Of a stretch of 41,534 bases of DNA, positions 35,161-41,534 are shown one piece after another. Within the stretch, counting starts at the first letter, position 1; each line of letters begins with the position of its first letter. Both the position numbers and the translations under genes were made by a program. The notes beneath the pieces are model-generated. The model saw only the letters and a program-made list of their open reading frames with translations, did no database searches and was not told the DNA's origin. Origin of the DNA: Actinomycetes bacterium. GTDB taxonomy: Bacteria > Actinomycetota > CADDZG01 > JAHWKV01. Location of the stretch: assembly GCA_029263075.1 (NCBI GenBank), contig JAJCYE010000077.1, positions 1 through 41,534 of the forward strand, written 5' to 3'.

Positions 35161-36039
35161 GTGGCGATCTTCGTTGACCACAACACCCGGGTCCTGGTCC
35201 AGGGCCTGACCGGGGAGCAGGGACGATTCCACGCCGCCCGCATGAAGGAGTACGGGACACATGTGGTGGCCGGCGTCACGCCGGGCAAGGGGGGCCGGCA
35301 GGTCGACGGAACCCCGGTTTTCGACTCGGTTGAGGACGCGATTTCCGCAACAGACGCCAACGTGTCCCTCATTTTTGTCCCCGCCCCGTTTGCGTCCGAC
35401 GCAATTCTGGAGGCGGCCGCGGCCGGCATTCCCCTGATCATCTGCGTCACCGAAGGGGTGCCGGTCCACGATATGGCGCGCATCTTCACCCACCTGGACT
35501 CCGTCCGGATGCACAGCACCCTCATCGGCCCCAACTGCCCGGGAATTATTTCCCCCGGAAAGTCGAACGTGGGCATCATCCCCGGGTCGGTCGCCGGCCC
35601 GGGCCGGGTGGGACTGGTCTCCCGCTCCGGCACCCTGACCTACCAAATCATGGACGAGCTGACGTCGATGGGTATCGGGCAGTCCACCACCGTGGGTATC
35701 GGGGGGGACCCCATAGTCGGCACCGGCTTCATCGACTGCTTGGACCGGTTCGAGGATGACCCCGAAACCGACATCGTTGTGCTCATCGGCGAGATCGGCG
35801 GAGAGGATGAGGAGCGCGCGGCCAGGTTCATCGCCGATGAAATGACCAAACCGGTGGTCGCCTACATCGCCGGGTTCACCGCTCCGCCCGGGAAACGAAT
35901 GGGCCACGCAGGGGCGATAGTTTCGGGCTCACGGGGGACGGCTGCCGCGAAGATGCAGGCGCTGGAGGAAGCCGGGGTCCGGGTGGGGCGGAATCCCAGC
36001 GAGGTCGCCGGGCTTGTGGCGGCGCTGAGCGCAAACTAG
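35161..36039 (+). CDS. sucD: Succinyl-CoA ligase, alpha subunit
   Basis: The alpha subunit binds CoA and carries the phosphorylated His. The 292-aa sequence has [69 protein letters not shown] and the phospho-His loop in [19 protein letters not shown]. The GTG at 35161 follows a TAG-rich stretch; no strong ribosome-binding site is seen. It belongs with sucC, from which it is split by the propeller gene. Confidence 0.96.
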   Translation: MAIFVDHNTRVLVQGLTGEQGRFHAARMKEYGTHVVAGVTPGKGGRQVDGTPVFDSVEDAISATDANVSLIFVPAPFASDAILEAAAAGIPLIICVTEGVPVHDMARIFTHLDSVRMHSTLIGPNCPGIISPGKSNVGIIPGSVAGPGRVGLVSRSGTLTYQIMDELTSMGIGQSTTVGIGGDPIVGTGFIDCLDRFEDDPETDIVVLIGEIGGEDEERAARFIADEMTKPVVAYIAGFTAPPGKRMGHAGAIVSGSRGTAAAKMQALEEAGVRVGRNPSEVAGLVAALSAN

Positions 36040-36061
36040 GTCCCCCGGCGCCCGGTCAGGA

Positions 36062-36067
36062 TATCCT
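36062..36067 (+). promoter_or_regulatory. -10 element of purH, leaderless layout
   Basis: TATCCT lies 6 bases before the ATG at 36074; the same hexamer precedes guaA. Confidence 0.55.
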
Positions 36068-36073
36068 TCGAAC

Positions 36074-37588
36074 ATGAAAATCAAACGAGCGCTTCTCTCG
36101 GTCAGCGACAAGACCGGTATTGAGGAGCTGGCCCGGGGCCTTCTCGAGCAGCAGGTGTCGCTCATCGCATCCGGGGGAACGGCCCGCATGCTGGCGAAGG
36201 CGGGCATCCCCACCACCCCGGTCAGCGAGGTCACCGGCTCCCCCGAAATGCTCGACGGGCGAGTCAAGACCATTCACCCGCGGATCCACGGCGCCATCCT
36301 GGCCGACCGCCGCAAACCCCAGCACCTGGCCCAGCTCAAGGCGAACGACATGACCGCCATCGACCTGGTCGTCTGCAACCTCTACCCCTTCACCAAAACA
36401 ATCGAGAAGGCCGGAGTTACCGACGACGAGGCGGTTGAGCAGATCGACATCGGTGGGCCGGCCATGGTCCGGGCAGCAGCAAAGAACTTCAAGTCGGTCG
36501 CGGTGGTTGTCAACCCAGACAAGTACCCGGCGATCTTGGAGGAGATGAAGAACCGCTCCGGAGGACTGTCGGATGAAACCCGGGCATCGCTGGCCGGGGA
36601 GGCCTTCGCCCACACCGCGGCCTACGACGTGGCCATCAGCCAGTGGATGAACCGAGCCGGCGAGTTCCCCGAGAGGATGTTTTTGAAGCTCGACCGGGCA
36701 ATGGACATGCGCTACGGCGAGAACCCGCACCAACCCGGCGCCTTTTACACCTCCGGCCCGCCGACCTGGCGCCAGCTGTGGGGCAAACAGATGTCGTTCA
36801 CCAACCTGGTGGATTTCGACGCCGCCTGGCGCCTGGTGAACGAGTTCGAGGGGCCTGCGGTCGCGATCATCAAGCACACCAACCCGTGCGGCGTGGCCAC
36901 CGGCAAGAGTGTTGAGGAGGCGTATCTGAGGGCCCTTGAGGCCGACGAACGTTCAGCATTCGGCGGCATCGTGGCCTGCAACCGGCCGATCGACGGGTTC
37001 GCCGCCAAAAGGGTGACCGAGATCTTCACCGAGATCGTCATCGCCCCCAGCTACACCCAGCAGGGCCTGGAGATCTTCAAGACTAAGAAGAACCTGCGGG
37101 TGCTTCTTGCCCCCAAAATATTCGGCAACCCGGTTGAAGTGAACTCCGCCGCCGAGGGGTACCTGCTTCAAAAACCCGACGAGATTCGCAACGACAAGCG
37201 TGAAGACATGATCGTCGCCGGAAGTTATGAACCGGCCGAGGAAGATTGGGATGACCTGCTGTTCGGACTGACCGTGGTCAAGCATGTGAAGTCCAACGCC
37301 GTGGTGTTCGCCAAGAACGGCCAGACGGTGGGCGTGGGCGCCGGTCAGATGAGCCGGGTGGATGCGGTGGACCTGGCAGCCCGCCGGGCAGGCAACCGGG
37401 CCAAAGGATCCATCTGCGCCACCGACGGGTTCTTCCCGATGCCCGACGGTCTGGAGGCCGCCATTGAGGCCGGCGCACGAGCGGTTATCCACCCCGGCGG
37501 TTCGGTCCGTGACTCGGAGGTCATTGCGGTCGCCGACAAACACAAGGTCCCCATGATCTTCACCGGCAAGAGGCACTTCCGGCACTAA
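36074..37588 (+). CDS. purH: Bifunctional AICAR formyltransferase / IMP cyclohydrolase
   Basis: PurH performs the last two steps of de novo IMP synthesis. The N-terminal MGS-like cyclohydrolase domain reads RALLSVSDKTGIEELARGL, LIASGGTARML, GSPEMLDGRVKTIHPRIHGAIL. The transformylase domain has MDMRYGENPHQPGAFY, KHTNPCGVATG, SAFGGIVACNRPID and AIEAGARAVIHPGGSVRDSEVI. Length 504 aa is normal. It uses 10-formyl-THF, made in part by FolD, whose gene is next. The purine enzymes here (guaB3, guaA, purH) lie apart. Confidence 0.97.
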   Translation: MKIKRALLSVSDKTGIEELARGLLEQQVSLIASGGTARMLAKAGIPTTPVSEVTGSPEMLDGRVKTIHPRIHGAILADRRKPQHLAQLKANDMTAIDLVVCNLYPFTKTIEKAGVTDDEAVEQIDIGGPAMVRAAAKNFKSVAVVVNPDKYPAILEEMKNRSGGLSDETRASLAGEAFAHTAAYDVAISQWMNRAGEFPERMFLKLDRAMDMRYGENPHQPGAFYTSGPPTWRQLWGKQMSFTNLVDFDAAWRLVNEFEGPAVAIIKHTNPCGVATGKSVEEAYLRALEADERSAFGGIVACNRPIDGFAAKRVTEIFTEIVIAPSYTQQGLEIFKTKKNLRVLLAPKIFGNPVEVNSAAEGYLLQKPDEIRNDKREDMIVAGSYEPAEEDWDDLLFGLTVVKHVKSNAVVFAKNGQTVGVGAGQMSRVDAVDLAARRAGNRAKGSICATDGFFPMPDGLEAAIEAGARAVIHPGGSVRDSEVIAVADKHKVPMIFTGKRHFRH

Positions 37589-37797
37589 TCCGGCCCGGCC
37601 AACCAACCGAGCAGCAAACTCCCAGGTCCCCGACCGCGCCCTAAGTTTTCCCGGCGGAGGGGCCGCGGGTGGGTCTCGGTCACCGTGGTCCGGGGTGGCC
37701 CCCCGGCGCCAAAGGTGGATCGGGGATGGGCCGGCCGGTCCGTCGATCATGGCCCGGGAGTTGTGTATCGTGAGAGTCCGGGGTGTCCCAAGTCCGT

Positions 37798-37803
37798 AGG
37801 AGG
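37798..37803 (+). promoter_or_regulatory. Shine-Dalgarno that sets the folD ATT start
   Basis: AGGAGG, 7 bases before ATT 37811. A TATCGT at 37766 could be the -10. The rest of the purH-folD gap (37589-37810) shows no terminator or riboswitch I recognise. Confidence 0.7.
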
Positions 37804-37810
37804 TATTCCT

Positions 37811-38710
37811 ATTACTGCACGCAGAATCGACGGCAAGTTGGTGTCGGCGGAGGTCAAAGAACAGGTCCGGCTGGGCGTGGCGGAGTTGAAGGCATCTACC
37901 GGGGTGACCCCCGGTCTCGCCGCCATCCTGGTGGGCGACGACCCCGCCTCCAAGGTCTACGTCGGTTCAAAAGAGAAGGCCGCGGTTGCTGCCGGGATGA
38001 ACGGCTGGGTCCATCGCCTGCCTGCCACCGCTTCCCAGGCCGAGGTCGAAGACACCATCCACCGGATGAACGAGGACCCAGCGGTCCACGGCATTCTTTT
38101 GCAGCTTCCGCTCCCCAAGGGGCTGGACTCCAACTCGGCGGTGGAGTTGATCGACCACCGTAAGGACTCCGACGGGCTCACCTCGCGCAGCGCGGGCCTG
38201 CTCTCCCAGGGACAGCCGCGCTTTGTCCCCTGCACCGCTCTGGGGGTCCAGGTCCTGCTTGCCCACTCGCAAACCCAGGTGAAGGGGAGGCAGATCGTGG
38301 TGGTGGGGCGGTCCAACCTGGTGGGGCGCCCGTTGTCCATCCTGCTCTCGTTGAAGAACGGCACCCCGAACCCGCTGGCGCCGGGGGAGATGCTCCCGGC
38401 CAACGGAACCGTAACCCTCTGCCACACCGGGACCGCCGACCTGAAGGCGAACACGCGGGAAGCCGACATCCTGGTGGTTGCCGCCGGGGTCACCAAGTAC
38501 GTGACCGGCGACATGATCAAACCGGGCGCCACGGTTATTGACGTCGGTATGAACCGGGACGAGAACGGCAAACTGTGCGGCGACGTGGACTACGCCTCGG
38601 CGCTGGAGGTGGCGGGCGCCATCACCCCGGTTCCCGGGGGGGTCGGGCCGATGACGGTTGCCATGTTGATGTCGAACACCCTCGCCGCAGCCAGACTGCT
38701 CGGGAGTTAG
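37811..38710 (+). CDS. folD: Methylenetetrahydrofolate dehydrogenase / methenyltetrahydrofolate cyclohydrolase
   Basis: FolD interconverts one-carbon tetrahydrofolates and supplies 10-formyl-THF for purine synthesis. Signature segments are LVGDDPASKVYVGSKEKAA, LQLPLPKGLD, VVGRSNLVGRPLSILL and PVPGGVGPMTVAMLMSNTL. The family N-terminus starts at ATT 37811 (ITARRIDGKLVSAEV), preceded by a strong AGGAGG with 7-base spacing (37798-37803). No ATG, GTG or TTG fits that position; the nearest upstream start in frame, GTG 37763, would add 16 residues that include the ribosome-binding site itself. A rare ATT start is the best reading. Confidence 0.93.
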   Translation: MTARRIDGKLVSAEVKEQVRLGVAELKASTGVTPGLAAILVGDDPASKVYVGSKEKAAVAAGMNGWVHRLPATASQAEVEDTIHRMNEDPAVHGILLQLPLPKGLDSNSAVELIDHRKDSDGLTSRSAGLLSQGQPRFVPCTALGVQVLLAHSQTQVKGRQIVVVGRSNLVGRPLSILLSLKNGTPNPLAPGEMLPANGTVTLCHTGTADLKANTREADILVVAAGVTKYVTGDMIKPGATVIDVGMNRDENGKLCGDVDYASALEVAGAITPVPGGVGPMTVAMLMSNTLAAARLLGS

Positions 38711-38723
38711 AGCCCAACCCCGC

Positions 38724-39095
38724 ATGACTTCTCCGGGCGATCGCCTTAAAGAGATGGTCGAACGAATGATTGTGGCGCGCCCCGGAGGAGAACTGGCCAG
38801 GGTCCTAGGCGGCGACGGCGACCTGTGGATCATCGCGGCCCGGGACGTCGATTGGACCAACCGCAAAGCCCCGGTGGTGGAGGCCCGATGTGTCCAGGGG
38901 TTTCACCGCGGCGACCTTTGGACACGGATGGCGGCGTCAAATCCCGAGACCATAGAGGTGACCGGCTACCCGGTTGACGACGGGTCGCACGCTTTGGTCT
39001 TCGACTACAGGGTAGGGACCAAGCCGGTTCACCAAAGCCCCCGGGTCGGCCTGTCCTGGACCCCGCACGGCGTCCTGCTTCACGTGGCGGAGTAG
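38724..39095 (+). CDS. Hypothetical protein
   Basis: The 123-aa protein starts 13 bases after folD and ends just before the dsbB-like gene. It appears beta-rich in the middle (LWIIAARDVDWTNRKAPVVEARCVQGF), with no signal peptide, and ends SWTPHGVLLHVAE. I recognise no family; it could belong to the folD or to the redox operon. Confidence 0.7.
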   Translation: MTSPGDRLKEMVERMIVARPGGELARVLGGDGDLWIIAARDVDWTNRKAPVVEARCVQGFHRGDLWTRMAASNPETIEVTGYPVDDGSHALVFDYRVGTKPVHQSPRVGLSWTPHGVLLHVAE

Positions 39096-39099
39096 CCCG

Positions 39100-39660
39100 A
39101 TGTCGGTCCGATTCGCAACCCTGTTCCTGGCGCTCCTGGCGCTGGTGGCGCAGGCCGGCGTGATGCTGGCTTTGGTCCTATGGGTCGGCCGGAAGTCGCC
39201 AACCCTTGGCCGGCTGGGGGCATCTTTGCGGGAGTCGGTCGGCCCGCAGGCGGTGGCGCTGGCAGCGATGGTGGCTGCTGTCTGCACCGTGGGCAGCCTG
39301 TACCTGTCGGAGGTTGCCCACTACCTTCCGTGCAAGTTGTGCTGGTACCAGCGGATCGCCATGTACCCACTGGCGCCCATCCTGCTGGTTGCCCTGAAGC
39401 GGAGGGACCACCTGGTTGCCGCCTACGTTCTGCCTCTGACGATAATTGGGGGATTGGTCTCGGTTTACCACGTTCTGCTAGAGCGATTCCCGGAGTTGGA
39501 GGGCATCACCAGTTGCGACCCCACCAACCCGTGTAGCGCAATCCTGGTCCAGCGGTTCGGCTACATGACCATCCCGACCATGGCGCTGTCTGGATTTGCC
39601 CTGATTACGGTGCTGGTGCTGGTGGCCAAGTCCTGGGCGAAAGGCCGGATCGCGGACTAG
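39100..39660 (+). CDS. DsbB/BdbC-like disulfide bond formation protein
   Basis: Membrane quinone-dependent oxidoreductase that re-oxidises a DsbA-type partner. The 186-aa protein has about five membrane helices. The first active pair is CKLC in LPCKLCWYQRIAMYPLAP, and the second loop has CDPTNPC. The WYQRIAMYP segment is diagnostic for DsbB/BdbC. The start ATG 39100 has a GGAG a few bases upstream. It converges on a TlpA-like gene three bases away, whose product is a plausible partner. Confidence 0.92.
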   Translation: MSVRFATLFLALLALVAQAGVMLALVLWVGRKSPTLGRLGASLRESVGPQAVALAAMVAAVCTVGSLYLSEVAHYLPCKLCWYQRIAMYPLAPILLVALKRRDHLVAAYVLPLTIIGGLVSVYHVLLERFPELEGITSCDPTNPCSAILVQRFGYMTIPTMALSGFALITVLVLVAKSWAKGRIAD

Positions 39661-39663
39661 GTC

Positions 39664-40296
39664 CTAGCCGTCGGTGGCCAGTGCGACCAGGGCGTCGAGT
39701 TGTTCGATCTCGAGTTCGCCGCTGTCCCGGGCCAGCACCTTGTTGTCGGCGTCGAGCAAGACGAAGTACGGGTAGTTCCCCAGCCCCATTGCGGCGGCGG
39801 CGGAGTAGTCGGAGTCATCGGCCAGGGTAGGTAGGTCCAGGCCCTCCTCCTGTAGCCACTCAGATGGCGGGTAGTTGGGTCGGTTGGCGTCGGTTGCGGT
39901 GGCCACCACGATTATCTCAAGGCCCTCAGGCTTGCCTTTGTCGTCCAGCCAGCCGGCAATTTTCGGCACCTCTCGTTGGCAGTGCGGGCACCAGTGGGCC
40001 ACGAAGACAACAAGCTTGGGGTGCGAACTGGGGGCGATGGTTATCTGCGACCCGGCGAAGTTTTTGCCGTCGATCGAGGGGGCGGTGAGGCCGGTGGCCG
40101 AGGTGTCGCCGCCCGTCCATTTCGGCAGGGGGGTGCCCGTCACCGAAACCGCCTGGGTCTCCGACGGCTCGCCGCTTAGGTTCGTGGTGTCGTCGTCCCC
40201 TTTGGTCGCCAGGAACGCGACCAGGGCAAGCAGGGCCACCAGCGAGGCGCCCATGATCAGGATCCGGTTTCCGCCGGGCTTTTTGGAGTTGGCCAT
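39664..40296 (-). CDS. Membrane-anchored TlpA/thioredoxin-like protein
   Basis: The 210-aa protein has a short cytosolic tail, one N-terminal membrane anchor (ILIMGASLVALLALVAFLAT), a Ser/Thr-rich linker, and an extracytoplasmic thioredoxin domain with active site HWCPHCQRE and a cis-Pro loop (YPYFVLLDADN). The CPHC motif is that of DsbA, while the overall TlpA form fits reductive or peroxidative roles. ATG 40296 is preceded by TACGAT (40311-40306); the longer frame to 40338 is unlikely. It forms a redox pair with the adjacent dsbB-like gene. Confidence 0.9.
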   Translation of the reverse strand: MANSKKPGGNRILIMGASLVALLALVAFLATKGDDDTTNLSGEPSETQAVSVTGTPLPKWTGGDTSATGLTAPSIDGKNFAGSQITIAPSSHPKLVVFVAHWCPHCQREVPKIAGWLDDKGKPEGLEIIVVATATDANRPNYPPSEWLQEEGLDLPTLADDSDYSAAAAMGLGNYPYFVLLDADNKVLARDSGELEIEQLDALVALATDG

Positions 40297-40305
40297 CTTG
40301 GGGAC

Positions 40306-40311
40306 ATCGTA
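40306..40311 (-). promoter_or_regulatory. -10 element of the TlpA-like gene
   Basis: TACGAT on the minus strand, 9 bases before the ATG at 40296. Confidence 0.4.
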
Positions 40312-40350
40312 ACCGGACTTGAAGGCGATTCCACCCACCCGCCCTCGGGC

Positions 40351-41106
40351 TTAGCCCGGCGGGCCGGTTCCCCCCAGGACGATGCGTTCCCCGGGGGCGA
40401 CGAAAGAACGGCCGACCGCGATGGCGGACACCGTGGCCGAGATTGACTGGGCCCCCAAGAGTGAAAAGAGCACGGTGAGCTGGACCTGGGCTGCTTCCAC
40501 CGGCGAGGCGCCGCCGAGGATCATCCCTACAAAGGCTCCGGGCAAGGTGATGACCCCAACGTTTTTGGTTTGATCCAGTACCGGCAGCAGGGCAGTGAGG
40601 ATGCTTGATGGGAAAAGTGAACGCATGGCGTACCGTGCGGTGACCCCAAGGCTGAGGCGGGCCTCCAACTCGGCCAGCCGGGCGGTTATCTCCTCCTTGA
40701 TCCTCCGTCCGGACAGGGTGGTCGCGGTCATCGACCCCCCGATAAGGATGCCGGCGATAGGGATGAGGAACTGCGCTTCCAGTAGGTACCCGCCGAACCC
40801 GAACAGCACCAGCAGGGCGGTCCCGCTGCCGGCGAAGATGGCCAGCGCCGCTATGGAATAGCTGTGTTTCACGCCTTTGAGCCGGCGGCCGGCGGTGGCC
40901 GAGGCAGCACCGAACATGACGAGCACGAAGACTGCGGCCAGCCCGAGATGGTCGAAAACCGTACCGATCACCAAAGCCACAACCGTCAGTTGGACTGCGG
41001 CCCGGACGATGGCAACGATCAACTCGGACTCGATCTTCAACCTCTGCACCCGGGTGACCGCCAGCGCCACGAGAGACAGCGCCAGCCCCAAGAAGACGGC
41101 CCTCAT
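40351..41106 (-). CDS. fetB: ABC transporter permease, FetB/UPF0014 family
   Basis: FetB is the membrane part of a metal (iron in E. coli) exporter. The 251-aa protein shows the family features: ESELIVAIVRAAVQLTVVALVIGTVF, FGAASATAGRRLKG, PIAGILIGGSMTATTLSG with many small residues, RIKEEITARLAELEARLSLG, and the C-terminal LPGAFVGMILGGASPVEAAQVQLTVLF. There are about seven membrane helices. Its start overlaps the ATPase gene stop (ATGA). It is downstream of fetA in transcription direction, and the pair is alone here, so the metal is inferred from family. Confidence 0.93.
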   Translation of the reverse strand: MRAVFLGLALSLVALAVTRVQRLKIESELIVAIVRAAVQLTVVALVIGTVFDHLGLAAVFVLVMFGAASATAGRRLKGVKHSYSIAALAIFAGSGTALLVLFGFGGYLLEAQFLIPIAGILIGGSMTATTLSGRRIKEEITARLAELEARLSLGVTARYAMRSLFPSSILTALLPVLDQTKNVGVITLPGAFVGMILGGASPVEAAQVQLTVLFSLLGAQSISATVSAIAVGRSFVAPGERIVLGGTGPPG

Positions 41107-41534
41107 GCCGGCTCACCGGGCCAGGCCCGCTCCACTTCGTCCATGGAGCCCTCCAGGGTGATTCGGCCGTCCATGATCAGCTTGGCGCTCGACGCTACGC
41201 GGCGGACCTGCCCCAGGTCGTGGGTGACGATAACCAGGGTCAGGCCCCCTTCGGCGAGTGAAACCAGCAACTCCTCGATGGTCCGGACCGCGTCCCGGTC
41301 CAGCGCCGAGGTCGGTTCATCGAGCAGGAGAATTTCGGGATCCCGCATTAGGGCCCGGGCGATGCAAACCCGCTGGGCCTGGCCCACCGAAAGGGCATCC
41401 GAGGGGCGGTCCAGGAAGTCCGCCGGCAGGCCCACCACCTGCAGGCTCCCGGCCAGCCTGTCGTCGCCCGGATGTTCCAGCCCGTAGGCCAGATTGTCCC
41501 GGATGCTCCCCTCGAAGACGATCGGCGTCTGGCC
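41103..41534 (-). CDS. fetA: ABC transporter ATPase, FetA-like (5' end outside window)
   Basis: The C-terminal 143 residues are in the window; the Walker A part lies beyond base 41534. Visible are the Q-loop (GQTPIVFEGSIRDNLAYGLE), signature LSVGQAQRVCIARAL, Walker B ILLLDEPTSALD and H-loop VIVTHDLGQVRR. The pairing with fetB gives the name. The frame continues to the window edge, so a start within the window (such as a GTG at 41438) is not used. Confidence 0.92.
   Translation of the reverse strand, partial: GQTPIVFEGSIRDNLAYGLEHPGDDRLAGSLQVVGLPADFLDRPSDALSVGQAQRVCIARALMRDPEILLLDEPTSALDRDAVRTIEELLVSLAEGGLTLVIVTHDLGQVRRVASSAKLIMDGRITLEGSMDEVERAWPGEPA

Noticed and set aside
37589-37810. Possible folate riboswitch between purH and folD
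   Set aside because: I could not match the region to a known THF riboswitch consensus; only the Shine-Dalgarno and a weak -10 are supportable.
41103-41438. Short complete ATPase starting at GTG 41438
   Set aside because: The frame continues upstream to the window edge and includes the Q-loop, so the gene is simply cut by the window.

Overview
The window is high-GC DNA with very dense gene packing. Start/stop overlaps of the ATGA, TGATG, GTGA and TAGTG type are frequent, and GTG, TTG and one probable ATT start occur. Many genes have a -10 hexamer 6-9 bases before the start codon, the leaderless arrangement typical of Actinomycetota. A family 2B encapsulin, GuaB3, an nSTAND1 ATPase and a type-4 uracil-DNA glycosylase fit the same phylum. 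No rRNA, tRNA or CRISPR array was seen. I would call it a chromosomal segment of an actinobacterium, possibly an uncultured lineage; the genus cannot be told from the sequence.

Region 1 (1-7431) is the most unusual. A terpene cyclase (5' end cut by the window edge) with a long Pro/Ala-rich C-terminal tail is followed by a family 2B encapsulin shell gene carrying a cyclic-nucleotide-binding-like insert. Without a real gap come dxs, ispG and ispH, the first and the last two steps of the MEP isoprenoid pathway. The layout joins precursor supply, a terpene-forming enzyme and a protein nanocompartment in one apparent transcription unit. Eight bases after ispH lies a GluR0-like ligand-gated potassium channel.

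Region 2 (7468-16318) holds housekeeping genes: nnr (NAD(P)HX repair) with alr; a type-4 uracil-DNA glycosylase followed by the t6A/acetylation set tsaE-tsaB-rimI-tsaD; a DsbA/FrnE-like protein; an nSTAND1 ATPase ending in a membrane helix; and a solitary groES under a perfect CIRCE operator with its own terminator.

Region 3 (16342-19447) contains an M23 peptidase and an intact IS1-family element (17532-19393). The element has matched inverted ends, an 8-bp target duplication and passenger genes: a DUF6941-like protein and a BrnT/BrnA-like toxin-antitoxin pair. It landed just upstream of the M23 peptidase promoter.

Region 4 (19448-30451) carries guaB3-guaA, a secreted lipoprotein sugar dehydrogenase, small hypotheticals, a PcrA/UvrD helicase, hemD with a two-part secreted protein, an HD-domain protein and a Rieske ferredoxin. 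Region 5 (30482-41534) has a MOSC protein, an MFS transporter, a ClpP-like protein, sucC and sucD separated by a BNR/Asp-box propeller gene, purH, folD, a DsbB/TlpA-like thiol-redox pair, and the metal-export ABC transporter fetB-fetA, with fetA cut by the window end.
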